Source: Dermanyssus gallinae
Lineage: Eukaryota; Arthropoda; Arachnida; Mesostigmata; Dermanyssidae
Length of the DNA stretch: 64,000 nt
Direction of reading: 5' to 3'
NCBI GenBank assembly: GCA_003439945.1
Contig: QVRM01001038.1
Span: forward strand, 1 to 64,000
Positions 37,362-48,862 of this stretch are shown in pieces (the stretch's first letter is position 1; the number at the start of each line of letters is the position of its first letter). The translations under genes were made by a program, and so were the position numbers. Under the pieces are notes generated by a model, which searched no databases, had not been told where the DNA came from, and worked only from the letters and a program-made list of their open reading frames with translations.

Positions 37362-37530
37362 CAGTAGTTTAGTTGCTTTACAAGCAATATATATACATAT
37401 TAGGTTGATCCGTAATTCCATTCCGAAAATTGCATGCGCCGCACTACACAGGCTCGGGAGAAGACGAAAACTCTTGGGAGAGTGTTGTTTTTTTCACACG
37501 GCGGTAGGACCAGACCTGCGTGGTATTATT
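37126..37530. repeat. Palindrome 2: perfect inverted repeat containing a mariner end
   Basis: The arms 37126-37296 and 37360-37530 are exact reverse complements about point 37328, with TA (one GC) between. The right arm contains the 5' terminal repeat of the mariner at 37400-38659 and about 130 bp of its 5' region; the left arm is a mirror copy of that terminus. Only nine bases separate it from palindrome 1. Confidence 0.93.
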
Positions 37531-37556
37531 ATACCAGAAAAATCGTTCGTATATCT

Positions 37557-37735
37557 TAAGAACTTTTCGGACTAACCCTCAGTCAAGATTTACGTCCACG
37601 GGATTGCTTTTTGCGTTGCTTCATCGATATAAATACAAATGTGCAACGGTGGAGCTTGAACTCGCACCCCTATGCGTCTCCTTCGATCGCGAGGCGCAGG
37701 CGAATGCACTACGCTACCGGGCTCAACTTGTTTGA
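37557..37735 (-). mobile_element. tRNA-derived SINE, copy 1 (inside mariner)
   Basis: It is collinear with the copies at 39636-39827 and 56273-56465 and more diverged than either. On the minus strand it has an A-box-like segment near 37710 and a B-box-like GAGTTCAAGCTCC near 37650. Possible short target duplication ATATCT at 37551-37556 and 37736-37741. Confidence 0.75.
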
Positions 37736-37880
37736 ATATCTAACTCACGCGAACCATAACGCTCGAGTGAGGATGGACAATTTAAATGTGGATGCTATTT
37801 TATTTCCGGAAAGGAAAAATGCAACCCAAGTCGTAACTAAGAAATGGCGGAGCGGCAATAACAAATAGGACAGTTCGAAA

Positions 37881-38600
37881 GTGGTTTCGAGCAACTTCGA
37901 CCTTAACGGCCGAGACCGGCCGGGACGTCCTGTGACAGTGGACACGGCCGCATCGACAACAGTGGTCGTACGAAACCCGCATCTCTCGCTGCGCGAAAAC
38001 GTGGCCATTGTCGACGTAGCACTGATATCCGTTCAAAGGAATCTCCATGCCAAGAGATTTGTCAGCAAGCTGGATGTATTGGTGTCGCACGTGTTCAGCA
38101 ATCGCCAACTGGAGAAGCGTGTGCTAGTTTGCGATCAGCTCCTAAAAAAGATCAACGGTCGCCCCTTTCTCCGCAACATGGTGACAGGAGATGAGAATTG
38201 GATACTCTATAAGAGTGTCGTCCACAGAAGAGCATGGCTCAAAAAAGATGGTGAGCCCCAAGCCAAGTCCGTACCCCATACAAGAAACGTGATGTTAAGT
38301 TTCTGCTGGGATGCGAAGGGGTGATCTTTTATGAGCTGCTGCAATCAGACGAAACTACTACTACAATAAAATACTGTCAACAACTGGACAATTTAAAGAG
38401 GGAGACTGACCAGAAGCGGCCATAATTGGCGAGCAGGCGAGAAGTGACCAAAGAATTTGATTCTTTGGAAGGTGACCCCGCTATTTCGGAAGCCAGGACA
38501 CCACTTTCTGGTGGAATAGAATTAGAAGCTTACCTGAACGTTGGGCTAAGGTAGTTGAACAAAATAGGCAGTAGAGCATTCAATGAAAGCCTTCCGTTGT
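37881..38600 (+). pseudogene. Mariner transposase pseudogene
   Basis: It reads LNGRDRPGRPVTVD (helix-turn-helix side), MVTGDENWILYKSVV with the first catalytic Asp, VMLSFCWDAKG, then after a TGA the family-like VIFYELLQSDETT and YCQQLDNLKRE. Further on, LPERWAKVVEQN matches the usual mariner C-terminus. The region expected to hold the second and third catalytic acids is damaged. A SINE separates the 5' end from the coding region. Confidence 0.8.
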
Positions 38601-38689
38601 AACGACATGTGTCTTCAAAAATTGGTGAAAAGTCGGAACGGACTAATGGATCAACCCAATATATATGTATATATATATATATATATTTA

Positions 38690-38985
38690 CACGACTTGAA
38701 ATTTATACAAAGATGTATATATGTTTAAACAGTGTCCCAGAAGACAAGTGGGCGACATTTTAGGGGATTCGTTCTAGCAACACTTTCTCTAATGGTCAAT
38801 TGAGACACCGAACATACTGGAATGTCCGAATGAAAATGCGTGCTGAATGATATCCAGCCTAGTCTTAGACAATGTGACGGAAATGAAAAGACAGGCGTGA
38901 CCCAAGACAAACTTTATAACACGCACGTTATCTTGCAAACGGGGCGACTCAACGGATCGATGCTCGAAACCAAAGAAGCAAGGTG
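38690..38985. other. No gene recognised
   Basis: Sequence between the mariner and the next LINE remnant; no family identified. Confidence 0.4.
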
Positions 38986-38989
38986 CAAG

Positions 38990-39240
38990 CAATGAGGAAT
39001 ACTGGCTGAAAGGATGGACTCCGAAATGTCGTTCCTAGCTAAGATAGAAACACAGGCCTAACAAATCCCGCAGGCCCTGTCAGGTCATAGATGTTGCCAG
39101 CATAAAATTGGCAGCACGCAAAGTGCTAACTGTGTACTCTGTGATGCAAACAGGCCTAGTGAGTCTTCTGGTCTATCTTCCTTATGTTATGTAAATTACG
39201 CTAGGACAGTAGATGAGCTCATACACCGAATCTCCTAGCA
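38990..39240 (+). mobile_element. LINE C-terminal knuckle remnant
   Basis: It reads ALSGHRCCQHKIGSTQSANC, then VLCDANRPSE and VDELIHRIS. LSGHGxFxxYLxxI...CxxCD is the usual R1-clade ORF2 ending. Short and broken. Confidence 0.5.
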
Positions 39241-39635
39241 TAACATAGTTGCAATCGTCCCCTAACGATAATTCCATCCCAAGTCTATAGCGATCCGCTA
39301 TTACGGCGAGTGGCTCGTAGGTGGCTGAGAGACGCGCATTGCCATCGAATTTGTTTATCTAAAAGCAACATTCGATTTTTTCGTAGGTGTAAGCTATATG
39401 GCAATCTATATTACGGTGCAATATGCGTGACAAAGTGAGTATGTCTGAGATAAAGTACTGCTACTAAGTGTACTAAGTGAGGTCAAGATGGAATTGCCTT
39501 CACGACCGTGAACGAGCTTTTGTGATGGTGCTCTCATGCGTCTCTCAGGCTACATCAGCTGAGGCGCAAACTCATTTTGCAACAGCATTTGACGTACCCA
39601 CACACCGTTGAGGCCGCTGAGCAATACAGCTGTCT

Positions 39636-39827
39636 AAGTAACGTAAAGTTTTGTCAGGCTGACCCTCAGCCAGGATTTAACGTCCACGGAACTGTTTTCC
39701 ACATTGCTTCATAGACGGACCCTTGTAAATACAAATGTGCAACGGTGGGGCTTGAACCCCCGCACCTGCTATGTGTCTCCTCCGGTTGCGAGGCGCAGAC
39801 TTAAGCCACCACGCCACCGGGCTCAAA
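39636..39827 (-). mobile_element. tRNA-derived SINE, copy 2 with target-site duplication
   Basis: The element is 192 bp, flanked by the 13-bp direct repeat AATACAGCTGTCT (39623-39635 and 39828-39840). Read on the minus strand the 5' head is GAGCCCGGTGGCGTGGTGGC with an A box (TGGCGTGGTGGC), and a B box GGTTCAAGCCC follows at about 39755, so it carries an internal RNA polymerase III promoter of tRNA type. The tail is unrelated to tRNA. It is not an intact tRNA gene. Confidence 0.88.
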
Positions 39828-39840
39828 AATACAGCTGTCT

Positions 39841-40780
39841 GGCTGCTGCAACCCCGGGAGTTACCTGGCTGAGAGCCGGGAGTTATCTGGCTGAGAGCCA
39901 GGAGTTGAAGCGACACCAGTCAATTCGTTGGGCGATGCTCGTTGGAACGACGAATAGCGAACGCCCGTTACATTGAACGGTAAAACGCGTTCTCGAGTAT
40001 CTCACCTTTTCCACCTGCCGACTCTTTGTGGTGGTGGTCAAACACCCAACTATCAGGTATCGGCTTGCTACCAAGTCAGCAAGCTGACTTTGCTGTTGCA
40101 CACAGCAACCAACGCGTGCCCAAGCAGTCCGTGTACCTATCTACGTTTACGTCTTGACATGTATACGTACTCGAACGTAACGTGTACCTCGACATCTAGG
40201 AAAAAGTCCTCGTTGTCGGTTGACGAATGAAGGACGGTTGGTTCTACGAAGAAGTCGTCGTCGTCGTCGGTGGTGACTTTCATGGCTAGCATGCATAGTA
40301 ACCGTTAGTGGTGTGGCAATGGCATTGTTTCACACCCCTCCGCCTCTGCGGTCCGTCTCGAATGTGCACGTTGCAACGCGACGGGCAGGAAAGATAGCGG
40401 GTGGCAGGAGAAAAAAGGGCGCGATAAGGTGTCAATGTAGGTGAGCCATGCCAGGCGAGTTCGTCGAGACACGTCGATGCGACCAACTGCCGAGTGTTAG
40501 ACAGACAACGGCCATCGGGTCGCCTGCAGCCTGTTCGCAAACAAGCGACAAAATCTCTACTAGTAGAAGAGCGATATGTTTTTTTTTGCCGTCGGGTGCA
40601 TCAGACAGTGGTGGCGCTGCCATTCAGCGTGAAACGAGAAGGATCTATTATTATGAAGCATTGAAGTAACATGTTACTATGTTACTTCCATGCTAGCCTA
40701 ATGCAAACATGTTTAGCTAAGGTAAATCACAAATGTAAACTGAACAGTCAAATAACGTAAACAATTAAGCCATCACAAAA
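39841..40780. other. No gene recognised
   Basis: It contains a short TCG/GTC run (40252-40272) and the hairpin GAAGTAACAT...ATGTTACTTC at 40662-40687. Open frames of 60-85 codons match nothing known. Confidence 0.4.
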
Positions 40781-40782
40781 AA

Positions 40783-40834
40783 ATATATATATATTTGCAT
40801 ACGTTGATGTCGTATAAATAAATATGTTAATATA

Positions 40835-40880
<46 letters not shown>
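40783..40880. repeat. (TA)n-rich tract
   Basis: A short TA run at 40783-40793, unique sequence, then a longer TA array to 40880. Confidence 0.88.
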
Positions 40881-40881
<1 letters not shown>

Positions 40882-40909
40882 ACGTCAAAAGCCTTCCCAT
40901 TCATTTATT

Positions 40910-41190
40910 AAAGTCTAGCTCCTAATAACACACCATTTAGAGCGCATATTGTACACTTATACCGAGGATCTAGAGAGAACAACATTTTTAGTTTGCAGCT
41001 GAAAACTATACTGATGGTCCGGCCTTTTGCACTCAGAATAAAAAGAGCCATGCAAAGAAACCGCTCGCTAATCTGTCGCATAACTTGGCACGGGTACAAC
41101 CATCACATATTGAAGAATGCGTTTGTAGCTTTTGTGGAGAGTGTGATATTGGACACTATGATATACTTATAAATTTGCGGAACGTCCTTA
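40910..41190 (+). mobile_element. Family A-type LINE 3' remnant
   Basis: It reads MQRNRSLICRITWHGYNHHI and in the next frame HIEECVCSFCGECDIGHYDI. GYxHxx followed by CxCxxCGxC matches the family A-type C-terminus (GYHHLVC...CRCRFC). Preceded by TA repeats at 40840-40880. Confidence 0.5.
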
Positions 41191-41220
41191 TAATCCAAAG
41201 TTTAATACATATTGTAAGAT

Positions 41221-41245
41221 CAAAGTGTCACATTGTGACACTTTG
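41221..41245. repeat. Perfect 12-bp-arm hairpin
   Basis: CAAAGTGTCACA and its reverse complement are separated by a single T. It lies about 30 bp beyond a family A-type LINE remnant, so it may be debris of a terminus. Function unknown. Confidence 0.7.
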
Positions 41246-41249
41246 TAAA

Positions 41250-42080
41250 ACATAAACTGCCTACCATTTTGATGGTGAAATAACTACTGAACTGTAAGCG
41301 TGCGTCCGACAAATCTTTGCCTCCTGGTTCTACGATCAATACGGAGCATTACCGCAAAATGTTTAGAAGCTTGTCCAAGAGCGTCCGACGCAAGAGGCCT
41401 GAACTCTGGGCAAACAACTCTTGGATCCACCTTCACAATGAAACAATACATCGTTGCAGATTTAGGATTCATTATTGAATAGTTATATTGACGAAGTTCC
41501 ACATCTCCCTGTTCGCTGGACCTGGCTTCGTGCGACATTTTTGTTCTCACGGCGAGTTACCGACATCACGTATACACAGCGTTTAGGGACACTAATTGAT
41601 CACCATAAGCAGATCGTAACATTTTCATCACTTTATAGCAAATTATTTAGTTTTTAACACAGAACATGAAGCTGATTCGTTACGCTTCCAGTTTCGACTC
41701 TTTAGAGATCACCGAACCTCGTTTACTTCAAATTCTTGAATACTACCGCCACCAATTGGCCTGAACAAGAACGTTATTCAAAATACTAGAGCTTGTCGCC
41801 CTCGTATCTATATATATATATATATCTATATTAGCTATTGAGTGATTGATAATTAGGTACATGCCCGCTGGGCTTTTGTCACCTTTCAACGTATACGTAT
41901 AACGTCTATTCACTCTTAATAAATTTCGCGTAATCTATAGATAGACGGACAGGTGGGTAGATAGATACATGAATATAAATATATTTTGGCTTACCTTAAG
42001 TGCGTTAATGCCGTCGCTGGTCTTTTGTTTGCTCCCGCTTGCTTGTTTGAGTACTTCGCTCTCCCCGTCGTTACGCGGGT
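41250..42080. other. No gene recognised
   Basis: Unique sequence with a TA tract at 41808-41830. No identifiable family. Confidence 0.4.
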
Positions 42081-42084
42081 GGTT

Positions 42085-45006
42085 CATCTTCGTACGTTGT
42101 TGTTGTTGCTGCTGATGTTGTTACTGTCGTCGTCGTCGTCGTTGTTGCTGTTGTTGTTGTTATTGTTGGTGGCGCCACTCTTGTTGCTCTTGCAATCACT
42201 ACTCTCGGAGAAGATATAGGTCGGCATCCGGCAAACAGAACCGACCAGAGCTATAGTTTCACTCACGAAGCTCAAACCAGTCGCTAGAACGTATTCTGCC
42301 GAGCTGTTGTTTTCAATGCATCATCAACAGCAACCACAACAACACTCAAAACAACAACAACGGCGACAATAGAAGCCAAGGCAACAACAGTAGTAGTAAC
42401 AACAGCAACAACAACAACAACAACAGGAAATCGTCTGACGCTGGAGACCTCAACAAAATGCCAGAGCAACAACAGCTGGCATTTTTGCTGGGGCGTCTGT
42501 TAAGCTGCTGCTCTATGCGTACGATGTACGACGTGTCGACGGCGTATCTTATTGTGTATATTTGTGTTCTTTTGCGTGTCTGTCTTTCTACGAGGAGGAC
42601 GCTAACAACATTAACTACAGCAACAACAACGACAACAGCATCAGCAGCAGCAGCAGCAAGAACAACAGCAAGGGCTACCAAATAGCTGTTATAACGTTTG
42701 CAGTTGTGCTACTGCAACAATCACTGCGGCTGTTGTTGTTGTCGTTGCTGTTGTTGTTGCTGTTGTTGTTAAAGTTGTTGCTGTTGTTGTTACAGTTGTT
42801 GCTGTTGTTGCGGTTGTTGCTGTCGTTGTTGCTGTTCTTGCAGCAGCTGGATTGCCTACATACTATGACTACTCCGGTCAGCAACTTGTTCTCGGCTCGA
42901 TGCTACGAGAACTGGTTGGTTTGACTAGCTTAATCAAATAACCACAAGGGAACCCAACACGGCCGGTCGGCCGACTCACTGACTGACCGCACCTGTTACA
43001 CTACGCTGGAGCTCCCTATACAGCTGATAGGTTTCTGAGACAGCAACAACGGCGGCGACAGCAAAAACAGCAACAACGCCAACAAGAGCAACAATGCCAC
43101 CAACATTGTCGTTGGCACTGCGGCCGCTGTGACGGTAGCAGAGATCACAACGATGAGAAGCTGGACTGTGCCGTGTGTGCTGCCGGAGGGACCGACCACT
43201 GGTTGGCGTTGGTTATTGTTGTTGTTGTTGTTGTTGTTGTAGATGTTGTTGCTGTTGTCGATGTTGCTGTTGTTGCTGCCGCTGTTGTTGTCGATGTTGC
43301 TGTTGTTGCTGCCGCTGTTGTTGTCGTTGTTGCTGTTGTTGCTGCCGGCGCTTTCTTCTTCCTCTTTGTCTTTTTCTTGCTCTACACGAGAGCACTCGAA
43401 CGCCCCACAAGTTCACGCAAGGTGCGCTGTTCCCTTTCCATTCGATATGCCATTGTCGGTGCGTTCGGCTCTCAGTCATTCAGTCAGTCAGTCAGTCAAT
43501 CTGTCAATCAGTTAATGTCGCTGAGTTAGTTTTGTCGGCTTGCTCTAGCCAACCAGTGGTTTTATTATCATTGGAGGAAGGCGGCGACGGGAGTGGTGGT
43601 GGCGGCGTTAGAGATCATCTTGTCCGCCTCGCCGTCATTTTTGCAGTACCGATATAGGTGTTGCGGCGCGTGCGGCTGTACTGAGGTGGTTTCTTGGCGA
43701 TCTACTTCTGTTACCGTCTGCTGCCGATGAAGACTCGATTAATGCCGATGATGAAGACCCTGTTTCTGATTATGATGATGATGACAGTGATGGACAGCTT
43801 GTTTACATTGCTACTCTTGCCTTGTCTCTCTCTCTCTCTCTCTCTGCATGTCGATGCTACCTCATGCCATACTCGCAGATTGTTGTCATCAGGAAGACAA
43901 CCGTGGTATTCACGATCTCTCGATAAGCCTTTATCCTCTCTGCCTCTTCCTCTGCGTATTTACTTGTGTCTCTTTCGCTCTTTCAGTCTTTCTTTCTCTC
44001 TCTCTCTCTCTCACTGTCTCTCTATATGTTTGCCTTGCTATATAGGCGTATAGACGCACGTTGTACGCCGGGAACCTGAGACTCAAACAATCTCCTCCTC
44101 TCTGTAGAGAAACTCACGCCCGGCAAACGATCGGCATCGTACGCGAAACAACACAAATCCTCCGCTACCCGCCAAGCCACCGGGTATATCAACCAATCAT
44201 TGGCTTATCGACGCATTCGCGATTGGCGACCGCGCAGTACGACGGATGAACCCGCTTCTTATTGGATTGATTGATCTTTCTTATTTGATTTGTTGTTGTT
44301 GTTTCCGCTGTTGTTGTTGCCGCTGTTGTTGCTGCTGCTGTTGTTGGCGAATCATACACACACACACAATAGATCATACACACAGGAACGTGGAGTGTTC
44401 TTAACTAAGCAGCACTACGAAACGTTCACCATCATCATCATCTCGAGAGAGAGGGAGAGAAAAGATGCCACAAATAAGAAGCACACCAGAAGCAAACACC
44501 GCTCATACACTAGGCACTAGCAGTGGTGCGATGAATACGGCAGCGGGCGTATCAACAGCACTGCTTGAGCACTGCGGTCGAAAACGAACGTACACACGGC
44601 GGCATGTAACAGGCTCGCGTATCATCGTAGTGACGACAAAATGCTCAAAGATGTTTCTCTTTGTTTCTTGACAACTGCGGCTCTGTAGAGATTGCTTTCG
44701 CCTGTGAACGAGGACACCGGCAGCAGCAGCAGCAGACACAGCGTCCGCAATAGCAGCAGCAACATCAACAACAACAGTGAAAGAGACAACACATCTACGC
44801 TAACACCCGCCGACATGTTATCGAGCACACAACTGAGAATGACCGAGGCGGATTGGGTTGCTAATAAGCAAAGACGGCGTCCTTGTCCGACGAAGCGAAT
44901 ACGGCGGCGTCTGGTCAGCCCGTTACCACCGAGGTGGTAATCAGACAACGGTAGTGTTGCTATTGTAGTTGTTGTCGTTGTTGTTGCTGTTGTCGTTGTT
45001 GTTGCT

Positions 45007-45037
<31 letters not shown>

Positions 45038-45226
45038 TCGTTGTTGTCGTTGTTGTCGTTATTGTTGCTGTTGTCGTTGTCGTTGCTGTTGTCGTTGTTG
45101 TTGTTGTTGTTGTTGCTGTTGTCGTTGCTGTTGTCGTTGTTGTTGTTGTTGTTGCTGTTGCTGTTATTGTTGTCGCCGTTTTTTGCTGCTGCTGTTATTA
45201 TTGTTGTTGGAAAAAGCAAACAATAG
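42085..45226. repeat. Cluster of alternating TTG and CAA triplet arrays
   Basis: TTG/TGC-rich arrays lie at about 42095-42170, 42728-42845, 43210-43355, 44290-44347 and 44965-45212. CAA/CAG-rich arrays lie at about 42318-42425, 42605-42680, 43040-43100 and 44722-44780. The imperfect triplets give long poly-Leu, poly-Gln, poly-Asn, poly-Val or poly-Cys frames on both strands, none with a domain. Between them are unique GC-rich pieces and CT tracts at 43826-43846 and 43990-44012. No splice-supported gene could be built. Confidence 0.8.
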
Positions 45227-45291
45227 AGACGCACGGCGGCGGGTCTTTGGCGGGTCGTGTCATGTTGCCACGTCATGGTGTGACAGAATAA

Positions 45292-45294
<3 letters not shown>

Positions 45295-45343
<49 letters not shown>
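45295..45343. repeat. (CA)n(TA)n compound microsatellite
   Basis: ACACACACAC passes into a pure TA array of about 40 bases. Confidence 0.92.
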
Positions 45344-45345
<2 letters not shown>

Positions 45346-46440
45346 TGATACACTACCCTAAAAACTCATAAAACATAAGCATACGTTGTCGTGTGTTTAG
45401 TACGTTGAATACAAGACGTTAGACAATACATTCATGATTTCCTTTAACTTTAGCTTTTTTAACTATTCACATGCCAGCTGTGATAAGTCACGTAAGGCAA
45501 GCAAGGGACTGCTTACGTGCATACATACAAACACATGAGATATTTGCACACGTGCAGGTGGTATACATATGTATACACATAGCGCCTTTGTTGATCGTCT
45601 ACGAATTACGTTTCAACGACGTCTGAATGACGTTTGTACGACTGAAATTCACGTTGTGGTTTCGACTCAAATTCATTCAAACGCATTGTGTCGGAACACA
45701 GAGACGAATTATAAACGCTAAGAAGCTAAGGTTGTGAACAACGACTCAAAACATCATTGATGCATGGCTGTTAATTCTATTGGTTTATTAAACAATCTGG
45801 TCGATTACAGGCAACATAAACTAAATGTTTTTTAAAAAAAACTGGCAGCTGATGTAGGCATTTACATGCGCTTCTCGTGTAAAGTAACGTCTCTGTGAGT
45901 AGGTCTAATAGTAATGTGCAAGCGCACATCCTTTCCAGGCAATGTTGCGGCAGCATATTCGTGTGGTAGTAAGCCTCTCATCCGTAAAACGCACAATGGG
46001 ACCTGTATAATTACAGTTTTAACCTGTACTAAATATGCTTCTTCGGGGGATGTTGATGGCGACGAGGGTGTTAATCCTGCATTCGAGACTTCAGAAAAAA
46101 TCGTAATTGTTCTTTATGATATACTGAAGCACTTACTGCTGTGATGAATCATAAGTGACATGCAGTGCATTTATTTATTCAGCGACGCATCATCTGATTC
46201 GTGATTATTAGATTGTGTAATTGGGTTCTCATAATAGACCACTTGCATTGTCGCCCGATGGCTATATAGCTTGATGGCTGCCGCCTAGAGTGCTCGTTAT
46301 CTTAATGTCTTAAATTGCATTAAATGTCTTTAAACTTTTAACTAGTTAAATGCAGTTAAGTCAATAAACCACACTATAAAAAATATATATATAGTGATTT
46401 TTTTCAAAACAACACCAAAATACGCAAACGTATATAGAAT
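45344..46440. other. No gene recognised
   Basis: The longest frame, 45914-46144 on the plus strand (76 codons), resembles nothing known. The rest is AT-rich unique sequence. Confidence 0.4.
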
Positions 46441-46450
46441 ATATAGAATA

Positions 46451-46545
46451 GAACGCATCCTTAATAACCAATCAATGGAAGCATCCTTAATAACCAATCA
46501 ATGGATGGGACATCCTTAATAACCAATCAATGGAAGGGGCATCGA
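46451..46545. repeat. Three-copy minisatellite of 26-30 bp
   Basis: CATCCTTAATAACCAATCAA TGGA occurs three times in a row with short variable linkers (GG, TGGGA, AGGGG). Each unit contains CCAAT and ATTGG-like half sites. Confidence 0.85.
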
Positions 46546-46689
46546 TACGCGCCCGTAAGAATTCGACCACCGGGGCACTTATGTATAAATTACACCAACA
46601 ATATTTGTTTCCTTGAGCAAACGTAGCAAAAAAGGAGCCAAATTTGATCAATTATACTTCCTTACGCGTGGCGAATATGTTTGCCAGCT

Positions 46690-48172
46690 GCTGAATTCTT
46701 GGTCTGCTTCGTGCGCGCAACAGTTTTGGAAGCCACCGAAAAGCAATCTCCTAGGCTATTCAATCTGATGTTAAAAACCTGGCGGGCGATGTTAGTCCGC
46801 AGTATCTGAGATAGCGAAATCTGTCCAACAAATGATTATACAGAGCATTAAGCAAGTTGAGATATACTGGTGGTCAGCTGCAATTTGAACTCTCAGATGA
46901 TGTCGAGTGGTCGGCGAGAATAGTTCATCAGACTCTATCACATCTTTGGAAACCTGGTTTTATTTTAAAAACGACGAACACATAAATGCATACGTCACCC
47001 ATAGGTCAGCATACAAAAGGTCAGCTTCGGCCGAAACTCGTCGGACAGCGGTGAGCACTGACGGTTTTTTTTTTAATTCACAATAGGTGGCCGAAAGAAG
47101 CCTGTTTTCCTCCGCAAAAGTCTTGAGTCCTTCTTCAATGATTGATATCCCATCGCCAGGGTATTTACTAGACAGATTGGGCTGAATGTTCCGTTGTTTT
47201 TAGGGATAAGGATAATCTCAGGCCGTTTCCAGTTTGCAACTATTGCTCCGTTTCTAATCTGTGGTGAACACCTGTGCGACTAGATCTGATTACAACTTAA
47301 ATAGTATTTTGATCGCAAGGGACGAGATGCCGCCTAGAACATTTTTCGGTTAAAGTATCGCCGGATCCTTGAGTACCTCTGCTACTCTTATCGCTGGGGG
47401 CGCGTCCACCTTTTCTGTGGGTGCCTCCCTGTCGAAGCGCGCGCGATGCAGGAAAGTTTGTTGAGAGTCTGGTTGATTTGCTCCTTTGTGAGTACATCCC
47501 TAGGCTTTTGTGAGTAACCTGCATTAATTATCTTGTAGGGCGTTCACCAGGGATTATGGTTTTGGGATAGTTCCGTGTTGCTGCTTTGTCAGTTTATGTT
47601 TGAAAGAATTCCTCATCGGTGTTCCTTTAGCAAGCTTTGTCGATCGTGCGTGGCCTAGTTGACTGCGCTTCTGGCGTGAACTCTATGCAGTACTGGTCGC
47701 TGAGGTTTTCTTCTTCAGCGAGGACTTTCCAACCCTTTATTTTTTCAGCTAGTGTGTCATCGCAAAGCGTTAAGTCAACATGTGAGTTCTAACCAGCCCT
47801 ACAAAAGGTGAAGTCTTTGCCATTGTTCTGTACGTGAGTCATAACTAGCTGCTTAATCAAGTAAGTATTTTTCTTTTATTAGTTTTGATCCTTATGTTAC
47901 ACCTGTTGCGCTAAAGTGACCGCCCGTAACTGGCGTGCCCAACCCGTCATTGGTGCATCACGTATTGACTCCTTAAATTTAGTAAAAAACCTTTTAAATT
48001 TCTGCTGTGAGCAGTTCGGACTGAGGTAGCATGAGTCGTTTGGCGAAATCGCCATTTCTGCCGATCTCTTTCATTGAGTCTGCGGCGTTGCGTCAGACAT
48101 GCCCTCCTTGTCCTCCGCAGTCCGTGTCCGTGTTTCCCACGTCTCCGCTTCCGCTCCGCTCTTCCCCAGCTC
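46690..48172 (-). mobile_element. R1-clade LINE, degenerate copy F (endonuclease to RT)
   Basis: Minus-strand fragments in order: YLSPNCSQQKFKRFFTKFKE (about 48000), HVDLTLCDDTLAEKIKGWKV then EEENLSDQYCIEF (about 47780-47690), which match the APE endonuclease of R1-type LINEs including the LSDHxxI box; then VANWKRPEIILIPKNNG and ICLVNTL (about 47230-47160), RT motifs 1-2. Many stops. It lies tail-on to TA-rich and minisatellite sequence. Confidence 0.6.
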
Positions 48173-48192
48173 TATATATATATATATATATA
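48173..48192. repeat. (TA)n at the 5' end of LINE fragment E
   Basis: A pure TA run joins copy F (minus) to fragment E (plus). Confidence 0.85.
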
Positions 48193-48640
48193 TCGAAACC
48201 CTCTTCCAGCCATTTGCCTCTTCGACCTGAAGATCGCCCCCGTAGCTTCATATAGAGTAGAGTTAATATGGGCGCACCTGACTTCCAGAAACCTCGACCA
48301 GTTGAATCAGATAAAAGCATCCTTCCTGAAACGGACTCGGGGGCTCCATACATCAACGCGCAACCGCCTCGTCTTCCTATTAGCAGACTGTCCACTTTTA
48401 TAGAAGACCTAAGGCGCCGTTATAGCCTTCCTCGCACCACGGCCTTCAACGACTGCATTGTAAAACGGGAGGCGAAATTTTCCGAACTCGACCCGGAAAT
48501 ATGTAATACCGGAGTATCGCATTTGATGTCAAGGGGCTGAATTTCATGAACGATGTGAGACTTGTGTATATCGCCGCTGCGGTGAACTCTGCCGAAGATA
48601 CTATGCCGTAGAATGCACTCTTGTGCAAACTTTAATTGAA
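48193..48640 (+). mobile_element. LINE fragment E, family A-type 3' part
   Basis: It reads LFDLKIAPVASYRVELIWAH, SFLKRTRGLHTSTRNRLVF, then PRTTAFNDCIVKREAKFSEL, and in a third frame CRRYYAVEC preceded by RCGELC. This parallels LKIVPMLSYSLGRVWGHL...MKRVLCLP...CAKYHAASC of family A. Frameshifts and deletions make it dead. Confidence 0.65.
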
Positions 48641-48862
48641 TTAGCCCGTTAGTGTGAGGCCTTGTAGCTTACATATTTTATTATATTGTATGCCCGGGAA
48701 TGTATATACATATATAGAAAATATTGTGATGATTTATTAATCATTTACAATACGTTTGCACACTCGGTAGTGCTCGCTTTAATAAAAATGGTGGTAAAAA
48801 GGTGTCACGTGAGGTTAAGAATCAGCTGTCCGTGTCCTTACTTGATGGTAGCCCCCGCTCTT

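Larger units (their letters stand above)
37400..38659 (+). mobile_element. Mariner transposon with intact ends, dead transposase
   Basis: The 5' end TTAGGTTGATCCGTAATTCC (37400) and the reverse complement of the 3' end TTGGGTTGATCCATTAGTCC (to 38659) are matching terminal repeats, each next to TA, the mariner target. The length of 1.26 kb includes a SINE of about 180 bp at 37557-37735. Inside is a broken mariner transposase. Confidence 0.85.

Noticed and set aside
37640..37735. tRNA gene on the minus strand
   Set aside because: A and B box sequences are present, but the same unit recurs with a non-tRNA tail and target duplications, so it is a SINE head.
43443..43510. CAGT tandem run as a possible CRISPR-like or regulatory repeat
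   Set aside because: A short simple repeat without spacers or conserved units.
42562..45303. Several frames of 75-160 codons rich in Leu, Gln, Asn, Cys or Val
   Set aside because: They follow triplet arrays on both strands and contain no domain.
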